Positions 1-6,190 of a stretch of 10,513 nt of DNA are shown one piece after another. This stretch comes from Pseudomonadota bacterium (lineage in GTDB: Bacteria > Pseudomonadota > Gammaproteobacteria > SZUA-229). The position numbers and the translations under genes were made by a program. The notes below the pieces were generated by a model. The model was given only the letters and a program-made list of their open reading frames with translations, ran no database searches and was not told the origin of the DNA. The stretch spans positions 1 to 10,513 of the forward strand of contig JADFWE010000200.1 of assembly GCA_015222915.1 (NCBI GenBank), written 5' to 3'. Within the stretch, counting starts at the first letter, position 1, and each line of letters opens with the position of its first letter.

Positions 1-72
1 GTCTTTGGTCTTTGGTCTTTGGTCTTTGGTCTTTGGTCTTTGGTCTTTGGTCTTTGGTCTTTGGTCTTTGGT
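1..72. repeat. Perfect 7-bp tandem array, unit gtctttg, 10 copies
   Basis: Ten uninterrupted copies of gtctttg (1-70) run off the left edge, so the true array may be longer. The unit matches a TTNGTCN heptamer that recurs in degenerate form at 5647-5702. Any ORF through here is a low-complexity translation artefact (repeats of FGLWSLV) and is not annotated. Function unknown. Confidence 0.95.
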
Positions 73-121
73 CATTTTTCATTTTTCATTTTTCATTTTT
101 CATTTTTCATTTTTCATTTTT
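73..121. repeat. Perfect 7-bp tandem array, unit cattttt, 7 copies
   Basis: Seven perfect copies of cattttt directly abut the gtctttg array. The single C of each unit stays in the same 7-bp register across the junction: C at 3, 10 ... 66, 73 in the first array, then 73, 80 ... 115. On the minus strand the unit reads aaaaatg, which places a TGA in every frame within 21 bases. It supplies the stop codon of the HTH gene ending at 107. Confidence 0.95.
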
Positions 122-391
122 CACTGCATTATTGGCCACAACCCGATAACGGGGTTTACTGCTTTTCGAATCATCACCAGCAGATTGGACAAGCGGCACT
201 ATACGATACTCAAACTTACAGCCCATCGCTTCAGCCGCCCTTTCCATCATCTTCAAGGTTACCGCACCACGTGACTCATCTCTCTCCATCACAGACACCC
301 GCGCGGGACTGACGTTCAACTTCTCGGCCAGCTGAAACCCCTTTAAACCCTGTTTTTTTCGCATCGTGCGAATCCAGTCGAAATCACTCAT
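107..391 (-). CDS. Small XRE-type helix-turn-helix protein, MobMysA-like
   Basis: A 94-residue protein with a lambda-repressor-type HTH at about residues 6-58 (WIRTMRKKQGLKGFQLAEKL, then NVSPARVSVMERDES, then VTLKMMERAAEAMGCKFEY). The pattern, including the MGC-F-Y-VP ending of the domain, resembles the HTH of 'mobile mystery protein A' and other XRE proteins. It lacks the roughly 60-residue N-terminal extension I associate with MobMysA. The usual partner, a Fic-domain MobMysB, is not visible but could lie left of the window. The ATG at 391-389 has no clear Shine-Dalgarno. The last residues (V-K-N-E-K) and the stop are encoded by the cattttt array, so the native C-terminus may have been replaced. 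An AT-rich palindrome just upstream suggests autoregulation. DNA binding is likely; the target is unknown. Confidence 0.8.
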   Translation of the reverse strand: MSDFDWIRTMRKKQGLKGFQLAEKLNVSPARVSVMERDESRGAVTLKMMERAAEAMGCKFEYRIVPLVQSAGDDSKSSKPRYRVVANNAVKNEK

Positions 392-397
392 AATTAG

Positions 398-419
398 TTA
401 TTAATGAATTTATTAATAA
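398..419. promoter_or_regulatory. Operator-like palindrome upstream of the HTH gene
   Basis: TTATTAAT (398-405) and ATTAATAA (412-419) form a perfect 8-bp inverted repeat around a 6-bp centre, 7 bases upstream of the start codon. Further ATTAAT copies follow at 420-436. A small HTH protein often binds such a site in its own promoter. That link is inference, and AT-rich DNA forms such palindromes easily. Confidence 0.4.
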
Positions 420-454
420 TTAATATATACATTAATAAAATGCTCAAGGCAAGA

Positions 455-482
455 AAAAACCAAATATATCTATTTGGTTTTT
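455..482 (-). terminator. Intrinsic-terminator-like hairpin after the DUF1015 gene
   Basis: A perfect 12-bp stem (455-466 with 471-482) closes on the 4-base loop TATC. The stem is AAAAACCAAATA / TATTTGGTTTTT, so a T tract follows the CC/GG core on either strand. It lies about 90 bases past the DUF1015 stop and before the HTH gene, so I assign it to the minus strand. Low GC in the stem makes it a weak terminator. Confidence 0.5.
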
Positions 483-491
483 AAACTTACT

Positions 492-560
492 TTCCGCAAA
501 TGAACGCTAATACTGTAAAAACTATAATAATTTCTATTTGCGTTAATCAGCGTTCATTTG
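492..560. repeat. Inverted repeat with an AATGAACGC core
   Basis: CAAATGAACGCT (497-508) and AGCGTTCATTTG (549-560) form a perfect 12-bp inverted repeat with a 40-base loop. The 16 bases at 492-507 (ttccgcaaatgaacgc) recur exactly at 6114-6129. This supports a dispersed intergenic repeat rather than a gene-specific site. Confidence 0.7.
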
Positions 561-573
561 AGGGGATCCATTA

Positions 574-1806
574 TTAATCCAGCACATGTGAAACCAGGCC
601 ATCGGCCAGTTTCGGCTCAAACCAGGTTGATTTAGGCGGCATCACCTCGCCGGCATCGGCGACTGCCATCAGCGCTTCCATACTGGTTGGATACAGTGAA
701 AAAGCGATCGCCATCTCACCACTGTCCACCCGTTTTTCCAGCTCGCCCAGACCACGGATACCGCCGACGAAGTCGATGCGGTTATCGGTGCGCGGATCGG
801 AGATACCCAGTACCGGCTCGATCAGGTTATTTGCCAGCAGACTGACATCGAGAGACGCCACAGGGTCATTTGGCACCAGTTCAGAATTAATGTTCAGGCG
901 ATACCACTGGCCATCGAGATACATGCCGAACTCTGTTACTTTCGCCGGTCTAACCGCGGACGACTCTTCTGTCACGGTAAAGGCAGATTTCACTTTTTCC
1001 AGTAGCTTATCTTTACTGAGGCCGTTGAGATCGGTTATCACACGGTTGTAATCCAGGATATTCATCTGGTTGTGCGGGTAGATTACCGACAGGAAGTAAT
1101 CGCTGCTCTGATTGCCGTCACCCTCACTCAGCGCATGACTTTTGGCCACGCGCGATGCAGAAGCTGAACGGTGATGACCATCAGCGATATAGATAGCATC
1201 CATGGCTTCGAAACCGGCACTGATCTTTTCGATAGTGGCATCATCATCGATTTTCCAGAATGTATGCTGTACACCATCATCGGCCGTGACGTCGACCAGC
1301 GCTGCCTGTTTCGTCGTTTCTTCCAGGACAGCATCCATATCCGCCTGTGATTTATAAGCCAGCAACACCGGCCCGGTCTGCGCATTTAATGCCTCGATCT
1401 GGCGCACACGGTCATCTTCTTTTGCCGGGCGGGTAAACTCGTGTTTGCGAACACGGTTTATATCGTAGTCGGCTACCGATGCAACCGCCACCAGCCCCAC
1501 CTGCGAGTGGCCGTCCATGATCAGTCGGTAGACGTAATAACAGGGTTTGTCCTCACGCATCAGGATACCTTCGGCCATCATCTTCCGCAGGTTCTCTGCA
1601 GACTTGGCGTAGACACTTGGCTCATAAGGATCGGTACCTTCCGGCAGGTCTATCTCAGCTTTGGAGATGTGCAGGAAGCTCCATGGCCTGCCGGCAGCAC
1701 GTTCACGCGCCTCTGCAGAATTTAAAACATCATAAGGCGGTGCCACGACTTCTTCAGCACGCTCGGGAACCGGACGCAAGCCGGCAAAAGGTTTAATCAG
1801 GGACAT
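574..1806 (-). CDS. DUF1015 (PF06245) family protein
   Basis: A 410-residue soluble protein close to the usual DUF1015 length. Recognisable family blocks are APPYDV at 22-27, the KHEFTRPAKEDDR block at 121-133 and IADGHHRSAS at 207-216. The polar, invariant-looking His, Arg and Asp residues there suggest a nucleotide- or phosphate-handling active site. I recall, without certainty, that some DUF1015 proteins have been reported as free L-serine kinases and that family members often sit beside serA or serC. No serine-biosynthesis gene is visible here, so function stays open. The start is ATG; GCGAGAA about 6 bases upstream is a weak ribosome site. A perfect -10 box lies at 1848-1853. The gene stands alone: 242 bases separate it from the upstream permease gene, and a hairpin follows at 455-482. 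Frame and codon use look healthy throughout. Confidence 0.93.
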   Translation of the reverse strand: MSLIKPFAGLRPVPERAEEVVAPPYDVLNSAEARERAAGRPWSFLHISKAEIDLPEGTDPYEPSVYAKSAENLRKMMAEGILMREDKPCYYVYRLIMDGHSQVGLVAVASVADYDINRVRKHEFTRPAKEDDRVRQIEALNAQTGPVLLAYKSQADMDAVLEETTKQAALVDVTADDGVQHTFWKIDDDATIEKISAGFEAMDAIYIADGHHRSASASRVAKSHALSEGDGNQSSDYFLSVIYPHNQMNILDYNRVITDLNGLSKDKLLEKVKSAFTVTEESSAVRPAKVTEFGMYLDGQWYRLNINSELVPNDPVASLDVSLLANNLIEPVLGISDPRTDNRIDFVGGIRGLGELEKRVDSGEMAIAFSLYPTSMEALMAVADAGEVMPPKSTWFEPKLADGLVSHVLD

Positions 1807-1826
1807 GATATTCTCGCTAAATTTTA

Positions 1827-1853
1827 TGACCGAATTTTGGTCAGGGAATTATA
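1827..1853 (-). promoter_or_regulatory. Probable promoter of the DUF1015 gene with a downstream palindrome
   Basis: Minus strand: TATAAT at 1853-1848, preceded directly by TG, predicts transcription start near 1841, about 35 bases before the ATG. I find no good -35 hexamer at 16-18 bp. TGACC (1827-1831) and GGTCA (1839-1843), separated by 7 bases, form a short inverted repeat across the predicted start site and could be an operator or a 5'-leader hairpin. The rest of 1807-2048 shows no gene or clear terminator. Confidence 0.4.
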
Positions 1854-2048
1854 CAGCATCTTCAGCTGGCAGATACCAGGCAAAAGCCTCACCTTCGGCA
1901 AAACATGAGTAGAACTCCGGGCTATAAAAACTTATGAGAAGACTGCAGCATAAATTTTCTGCCTATCGATATAAACCATGCCCTCTGGATATACCGTTAG
2001 ACCTGAAGTTGACTTAAACACCAGCTAAGGGGGCAGGATTGTCGATAC

Positions 2049-3254
2049 TTAGCCCAGCTTCGGTATCACAGCTCTCCTCAGTGGTTTTATCGCCAGAAAG
2101 ATCAGCAGAAATGCACTTATCCAGGAAACAAGCTCAGGTAACATAGCGTGCGTTTCTCCGATCCTCGCTTCTACCTGCCAGCGTTGTGATAGCAACAACC
2201 ATTCCAGCAACAGCCCCATCATCAGACTGAAGAAAGATAAACCTGCCAGATAGATAATGGTCACTTTCAGGCCGAGTTCATTCTTAAGCAGTGCAAAACT
2301 GGCGATATTGGTTGCCGGACCGACCAGCAGAAAAACCAGGACCGCACCGGGAGAAACGCCGGCCAGTAATAATCCGGTAGCCACCGGCGTCGATGCTACT
2401 GCACATATATACATCGGTATACCGACCACCAGCATGACCAGCATGGCAGTCAGGCCACCACCCCACTGTGCCAGCCAGTCAGGCGGAATAAAGGTAATCA
2501 TCACACCGGCCAGAGCGATACCGATAAACAGCCATTTTGATATATCATCGAGCAACTCGGCACCGGCATACCTGAGGGCCAGCAGTACTTTTGAAGCGGT
2601 CTTCTCTGAAACCTGATCGCTGTCACCGCTACAACAACTGTAAGCACTGCCAGAAGCACCACCAGAAACGCTAGCAGAATCGTTGCCTTTCTCATTGCCA
2701 GTATCATTACCTGAACAGCAGGAAGCTTCATACGCTTCTGGTTTCGCAACACAGCATGATGATGCCGGCGTTCCTTCTGACTTCTCTGTGGCACAGCAGC
2801 TTGCTACCGTATCGCTTGATTTAGCCGGAACCGCTGTATCAGAAACGAGTGTAGTTAGCAGGCCGGTACCAACAGCGTTAACCAAAGCAGCAACAGGCCG
2901 GTAAACCGCCATCACCGGCCCCATCAGCGCGTAGGTGACCGCGACTGAATCTACGCTGGTTTCCGGGGTCGAAATCAAAAAAGAGACCGTGGCTTCTTTT
3001 GATGCCCCGGCTCTATGCAGACCAATAGCAGCAGGCAGAACACCGCAGGAGCATAAGGGCAGCGGCGCACCGACCAGCGCGGCCCGCATGATGGCGCCAA
3101 GACCGTGGCCGCCAACCCAGCGTTTCATGGTATCCTCGGAAATAAAGGCTTTGATAACGCCGGCAGCGAGCAGACCGATCATCAGCCAGAAGGCAGTATC
3201 GAGATAAACCAGCCAGATATTGGCCAGCGTGTTGCTGAATAAATCCAGAATCAT
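2049..3254 (-). CDS. SO_0444/ArsP-like permease, putative Cu/Zn efflux transporter
   Basis: A 401-residue inner-membrane protein with two hydrophobic halves (about 1-140 and 225-395), matching the ArsP/DUF318-type permease family that includes the SO_0444 metal-efflux group. Signature blocks are the LCSCG motif (C68, C70) in the APLPLCSCGVLPAA segment, the STPETSVDS segment at 95-103, and in the second half STP at 288-290 and GPATN at 312-316. The loop between the halves (about 140-215) is Ser/Gly-rich and carries four Cys-Cys pairs (153-154, 167-168, 179-180, 207-208), which fits binding of soft metals. Substrate is inferred from family naming; an organoarsenical is the main alternative. The gene stands alone, divergent from the 3377 gene. 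No metal-responsive regulator is adjacent. Start is ATG with no clear Shine-Dalgarno. Confidence 0.88.
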   Translation of the reverse strand: MILDLFSNTLANIWLVYLDTAFWLMIGLLAAGVIKAFISEDTMKRWVGGHGLGAIMRAALVGAPLPLCSCGVLPAAIGLHRAGASKEATVSFLISTPETSVDSVAVTYALMGPVMAVYRPVAALVNAVGTGLLTTLVSDTAVPAKSSDTVASCCATEKSEGTPASSCCVAKPEAYEASCCSGNDTGNEKGNDSASVSGGASGSAYSCCSGDSDQVSEKTASKVLLALRYAGAELLDDISKWLFIGIALAGVMITFIPPDWLAQWGGGLTAMLVMLVVGIPMYICAVASTPVATGLLLAGVSPGAVLVFLLVGPATNIASFALLKNELGLKVTIIYLAGLSFFSLMMGLLLEWLLLSQRWQVEARIGETHAMLPELVSWISAFLLIFLAIKPLRRAVIPKLG

Positions 3255-3261
3255 GCGCTTA

Positions 3262-3290
3262 AGTATATGGTCTTATCGAAGAATTAACAA
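3262..3290 (-). promoter_or_regulatory. Candidate sigma-70 promoter of the permease gene
   Basis: Minus strand: TTGTTA (3290-3285), 17-bp spacer, TATACT (3267-3262). Predicted transcription start is about 3255, directly at the ATG (3254-3252), so the mRNA would be almost leaderless. That agrees with the lack of a ribosome site but also makes the promoter call uncertain. Confidence 0.3.
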
Positions 3291-3376
3291 AACCGTCAGA
3301 TTACAAAAACAGGGGAAAACCAGTTCAGCCCGATAACAGCGGCTGATCTTCCCTTAAAAAACTATAGAGATAACGT

Positions 3377-3907
3377 ATGTTCAGCATTGTCCCGCTTCTC
3401 CTCGTCATCGGCAGTATGCAGCCGGTTCCACCCGTCATCGTAAAGACACCCAATCTCGAGATCGTCTTCGTCGCCAGAACCGCCAACCAGATGGGTTCTT
3501 TTTATGAAGCGCGCGGTTTCCCCCAAAATATGCGCGACGTTATCAAAAAACAATGTTTCATCACCGTTGGCATCCAGAACAACAGTGATAAAAAGATATG
3601 GCTTGATCTTTCCGACTGGAAGTTTTCTGCGGCTGGAAAGCCGATCAAACGCGACCACCGGGACGTATGGAAACAGCGCTGGCAGGCGATGGGCATACCA
3701 CTGAGCAAACAATCGACCTTCCGCTGGACGCTGATACCGGAACAGCTGGACTATCTGCCACACGAGCACGAAGGCGGCAATATCGTTTTACCGTTCACCC
3801 AGGACAGCATCAGCCTTACCGCCACCTTCGCCACCGGTGAAGATAAACAGGGTGAAAAGATCATTATCAAAACCGACAAACTATTTTGCGCGGAAGATGA
3901 ACAATGA
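3377..3907 (+). CDS. Conserved-looking exported hypothetical protein
   Basis: A 176-residue protein that I do not recognise by domain name. A short hydrophobic N-terminus (about 1-18, MFSIVPLLLVIGSM) suggests export or membrane anchoring. The remainder is polar and predicted beta-rich, with blocks that look constrained: ARTANQMGSFYEARGFP at about 33-49, CFITVGIQN at about 60-68, and a WLDLSDWKF stretch near 75-83. One internal Cys (about 60) and one near the C-terminus (about 171) are present. Its stop overlaps the start of the TlpA gene (ATGA at 3904-3907), so the two are translationally coupled and probably cooperate in the cell envelope. Start ATG at 3377 is preceded by AGAGA about 7 bases away. 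A substrate or partner of the thioredoxin is possible but unproven. Confidence 0.8.
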   Translation: MFSIVPLLLVIGSMQPVPPVIVKTPNLEIVFVARTANQMGSFYEARGFPQNMRDVIKKQCFITVGIQNNSDKKIWLDLSDWKFSAAGKPIKRDHRDVWKQRWQAMGIPLSKQSTFRWTLIPEQLDYLPHEHEGGNIVLPFTQDSISLTATFATGEDKQGEKIIIKTDKLFCAEDEQ

Positions 3908-4452
3908 AAAGCCTGAACAGAACATTCACACTATTCATCCTGCTGCTTAGTTTCTTCGTCGCAGAAACACCCGCCGCCAGCGAAGTAAAAGTACCCTTCG
4001 GAATCCGCAGCTACGATATCGGTGCTGCGCAGGACTTCACCTTAAAGGATATCGATGGTGATGCGTTCGAGTTTAAAAACACAAGAGGCCACTGGGTCTT
4101 CCTTCACTTCTGGGCAAGCTGGTGCGGGCCATGCAAGGAAGAGATGCCGATGATACAAAAAATGGCCGATCAGCTGCAGAGCAAAAAGTTTCAGGTCGTC
4201 ATGATCAATACTGCAGAAGATGAAGACACCGTGTTCGAGTTTCTGAGCACCATCGACGTTGAACTGAACAGCTTACTGGATGCTGATGGCCTGGTAACGG
4301 AAGAATGGAAGCCCCGCGGCCTGCCGACGACCTTTCTGATCGACCCGAGCGGTAAAGTAAAATATCAGGCGATCGGTGGACGTGAGTGGCATCAACCTGA
4401 GTATATAAAATTTCTTAAAGAACTTTTAATTTCCACAGATAGACAGAGATAG
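3904..4452 (+). CDS. TlpA-type periplasmic thioredoxin-fold disulfide reductase
   Basis: A 182-residue protein. A signal peptide spans about 1-25 (hydrophobic core FTLFILLLSFFVAET, cleavage near PAAS). The thioredoxin/AhpC-TSA-like domain follows, with FWASWCGPC at 69-77 (catalytic Cys74 and Cys77), an FLIDPSGKV strand, and the cis-proline loop GLPTT (P141). The family reduces periplasmic disulfides, often for cytochrome c maturation or to protect other envelope proteins. No ccm gene is nearby, so the client is unknown; the coupled upstream exported protein is the obvious candidate. The start overlaps that gene by 4 bases. The last residues (S-T-D-R-Q-R) and the TAG stop are encoded by the agacagagat tandem repeat beginning at 4441, so the natural C-terminus may have been altered by repeat growth. 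Confidence 0.93.
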   Translation: MKSLNRTFTLFILLLSFFVAETPAASEVKVPFGIRSYDIGAAQDFTLKDIDGDAFEFKNTRGHWVFLHFWASWCGPCKEEMPMIQKMADQLQSKKFQVVMINTAEDEDTVFEFLSTIDVELNSLLDADGLVTEEWKPRGLPTTFLIDPSGKVKYQAIGGREWHQPEYIKFLKELLISTDRQR

Positions 4453-4475
4453 ACAGAGATAGACAGAGATAGAGA
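4441..4475. repeat. 10-bp tandem repeat, unit agacagagat
   Basis: Three perfect copies (4441-4470) with partial copies either side (cacagat before, agaga after). The first copy lies inside the 3' end of the TlpA gene and the second supplies the last two bases of its stop codon. Confidence 0.95.
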
Positions 4476-4480
4476 ATGGA

Positions 4481-4610
4481 AGTTATAAGTTTCATGTTGT
4501 AAGTTTTAAGTTGTAAACCAGAAACAAAAAACAAGGCAAATATTTGCCTTAACCGACGTTATTTATGGGGAATTTTCTTACTTATAACTTACAACATAAA
4601 ACTTAAAACA
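4481..4610. repeat. Paired inverted 7-bp-period arrays (agttNta family)
   Basis: Left arm, 4481-4515: five degenerate heptamers (agttata, agtttca, tgttgta, agtttta, agttgta). Right arm, about 4583-4610: tataact, tacaaca, taaaact, taaaaca, which is the same family inverted. Exact pairs include agttataagt (4481-4490) with 4580-4589, and atgttgtaagtt (4494-4505) with 4586-4597. The terminator hairpin at 4533-4550 sits between the arms. Confidence 0.8.
4524..4550 (-). terminator. Intrinsic terminator of the 4628-5632 gene
   Basis: A perfect 18-bp palindrome (4533-4550, AAGGCAAAT / ATTTGCCTT). Reading the minus strand it is followed by GTTTTTTGT (4532-4524), a U-rich tail. It lies about 80 bases past the hydrolase stop. 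On the plus strand the stem has no T tract, so it is a poor terminator for tlpA. Confidence 0.65.
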
Positions 4611-4627
4611 TCTCATCTGTAGAAAAA

Positions 4628-5632
4628 TTAAAACACCATCTCCATAAATTCCCGTCTTGTTCGTTTTTTCAGATCACGATTAATCTGATACTTAATATGG
4701 CTATCCATATCACCATCCTCGATCTGCTGACGATCAAGCTTTATACCCCACATAGGATTTACCCGGTTCGGCAAAAATGAATACCGCACATCCATGATCA
4801 TCTCAGGATCACGGGTATCCACCGCCAGAAAATCATCGGAGAACCAGCGGAAGCGTTCGATATCCCTGGCCTGCTGGCTGTTTTCAGGCAGCCACGAGAA
4901 ATCCCTCCGCACGTCCAGTTTTTGTATCGAGGTACCGGTAATAAATTTCACATCGACCAATAGCTGAACCGCGTCCACATAATAACGCCCGTCATATTCA
5001 TAGATCAGTTTCCATACATGACGATTACCGAAGCTGGGTTTCACCTGTAGACGCTCGATATGGTGACCACGCTGTTCTGCCAGTGTATATACAGCCTGTT
5101 CGGCTCGCTGATGCTGAATGATTCCCAGCGACAGATATAGAACCGCATAAAAAAAACCTAGCCGTGCCAGAAGGACCTTGCGTTTAAAAGCAGCCAGAGA
5201 GATAAAGATCACTACCGGCAAGGTGAACAACGGGTCAATAATCGACACTGTGCTCCAGGCCACACGAACATCAGAAAATGGCCAGAACAGCTGCGTACCA
5301 TAGGATGTACAGGCATCCATCAAACCATGTGTCGCGTACCCGAGGAAGGCGAACAGATAGACCTGTTTAAAGCCCAGCTTTTTTCTGGCAAAGGGGTAAA
5401 ACAACAGGGCACACAATAAAGCACCCACGGGGATAAAGATCAGTGAATGGCTGAACTGGCGGTGGAATTCAAAAAATAACAATGGGTCCTGCGGCGACTG
5501 GATCAGTATATCGAGATCCGGCGCCATGCCCGCCAGCGCGCCGATTATCAGCGCATAAAACTGCTTTGATCTGTCGCCGGCAAATGACTGGGAGAGACTG
5601 GCACCAAAGGCGGCTTGTGAAACTGGATCCAT
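4628..5632 (-). CDS. Membrane-bound metal-dependent hydrolase (PF04307/YdjM-like)
   Basis: A 334-residue inner-membrane protein. The N-terminal half holds the family's conserved elements: PDLD at 38-41, HRQFSHS at 57-63 (His57, His62) and the THGLMDACTS segment at 101-110 (His102, Asp106), alternating with hydrophobic segments at about 25-45, 64-82, 91-107, 130-148 and 155-172. These His and Asp residues are the presumed metal ligands. The soluble C-terminal half (about 175-334) is charged and may be a periplasmic or cytoplasmic substrate domain. Relatives are annotated as LexA-binding inner-membrane hydrolases, but their substrate is not established. Start ATG at 5632 has only a weak AAGA ribosome site. 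A folded heptamer array begins 15 bases upstream of the start, so the leader mRNA may form a hairpin. A terminator follows at 4524-4550. The gene is transcribed alone, divergent from DUF2788. Confidence 0.88.
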   Translation of the reverse strand: MDPVSQAAFGASLSQSFAGDRSKQFYALIIGALAGMAPDLDILIQSPQDPLLFFEFHRQFSHSLIFIPVGALLCALLFYPFARKKLGFKQVYLFAFLGYATHGLMDACTSYGTQLFWPFSDVRVAWSTVSIIDPLFTLPVVIFISLAAFKRKVLLARLGFFYAVLYLSLGIIQHQRAEQAVYTLAEQRGHHIERLQVKPSFGNRHVWKLIYEYDGRYYVDAVQLLVDVKFITGTSIQKLDVRRDFSWLPENSQQARDIERFRWFSDDFLAVDTRDPEMIMDVRYSFLPNRVNPMWGIKLDRQQIEDGDMDSHIKYQINRDLKKRTRREFMEMVF

Positions 5633-5646
5633 ATCTTTTTTTAAGA

Positions 5647-5702
5647 GGTCGTTTGTTCTTGGTCGTTCGTCTAAAGACTAAAGACCAATAACTAACGACC
5701 AA
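5647..5702. repeat. Self-complementary 7-bp-period array (TTNGTCN family)
   Basis: Eight consecutive 7-base units: ggtcgtt, tgttctt, ggtcgtt, cgtctaa, agactaa, agaccaa, taactaa, cgaccaa. The second half is the inverted form of the first, with the axis near 5674. The outer match is ttggtcgtt (5659-5667) with aacgaccaa (5694-5702). The unit is that of the array at 1-72. Confidence 0.85.
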
Positions 5703-5725
5703 TGATTTCTATTCATTATTGATTA

Positions 5726-5754
5726 TTTAAAGAATATTACAGGAAAACTATAAT
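5726..5754 (+). promoter_or_regulatory. Sigma-70 promoter of the DUF2788 gene
   Basis: TTTAAA (5726-5731), exactly 17 bp, then a perfect TATAAT (5749-5754). Predicted start is near 5761, leaving a leader of about 23 bases before the ATG at 5784. Confidence 0.5.
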
Positions 5755-5783
5755 ACGCACCCTGAAAACAGACGATCCTTATT

Positions 5784-5993
5784 ATGACGGAAAAAGAATT
5801 TACTGAGATATCACTAACCGTGGGCCTCACCCTCGGTATCAGCTATATGCTGTTTATCGTCTATAAACTGGCCGAGGAATCCAAGGCCGGCAAATACGGC
5901 ATGATGATCCTGTTCGTCGGACTGGGGCTTGGCATCTTCGGCTTCGTCGCTAAATATTTCATCAAGATGTACCTGGCTAGTCAACTTAACTAG
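5784..5993 (+). CDS. DUF2788 (PF10981) small membrane protein
   Basis: A 69-residue protein with two membrane segments, about 10-28 (LTVGLTLGISYMLFIVYKL) and 39-58 (GMMILFVGLGLGIFGFVAKY), joined by a short charged turn (EESKAGK). Size, hairpin topology and the glycine-rich second helix match DUF2788, a family of unknown function found mainly in proteobacteria. It is likely an inner-membrane subunit or assembly factor, but nothing here shows of what. There is no strong Shine-Dalgarno; the ATG follows a clear TATAAT promoter at suitable distance. The gene is monocistronic and faces the end of the haem-protein operon. Confidence 0.85.
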   Translation: MTEKEFTEISLTVGLTLGISYMLFIVYKLAEESKAGKYGMMILFVGLGLGIFGFVAKYFIKMYLASQLN

Positions 5994-6075
5994 TTCGCTT
6001 ATCTCGCCCACTCAACTGACCAACTCTGTCCGTTTTACTTCCCGCACTGCTGAATCAGTTAGGCAATATCGACGA

Positions 6076-6136
6076 GTCGATAAAATAATGCTATCGACCA
6101 GAAAAGCAATATCTTCCGCAAATGAACGCGGAAGAT
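6076..6136. other. Two hairpins between converging genes, one with the AATGAACGC repeat
   Basis: The non-coding gap 5994-6190 holds two stem-loops. The first pairs GTCGATA (6076-6082) with TATCGAC (6092-6098), 9-base loop. The second pairs ATCTTCCGC (6111-6119) with GCGGAAGAT (6128-6136), 8-base loop AAATGAAC. The second contains the same 16 bases as 492-507. They could end transcription from either side, but neither has a good T tract, so terminator function is uncertain. No other feature is seen in this gap. Confidence 0.5.
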
Positions 6137-6190
6137 CTAGAAGCTTCTGACTACCTCTTAGTATCGGTTACAGACACTCAGGAGAATAAC

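Noticed and set aside
1..121. CRISPR array
   Set aside because: Units are 7 bp with no spacers; simple tandem repeats.
5..312. Plus-strand ORFs over the left repeat arrays
   Set aside because: They translate tandem heptamers (FGLWSLV, FHFSFFI) and then run antisense to the HTH gene; low complexity and no independent support.
1807..2048. Riboswitch or small RNA in the DUF1015/permease gap
   Set aside because: No conserved aptamer-like pairing or terminator found by eye; only the -10 box and short palindrome stand out.
5469..5702. 77-codon minus ORF overlapping the hydrolase start
   Set aside because: It is in another frame of the hydrolase gene and its N-terminus translates the heptamer array.
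5721..5734. FNR-like site near the DUF2788 promoter (ttgattatttaaag)
   Set aside because: Only the left half-site matches; the right half lacks ATCAA.
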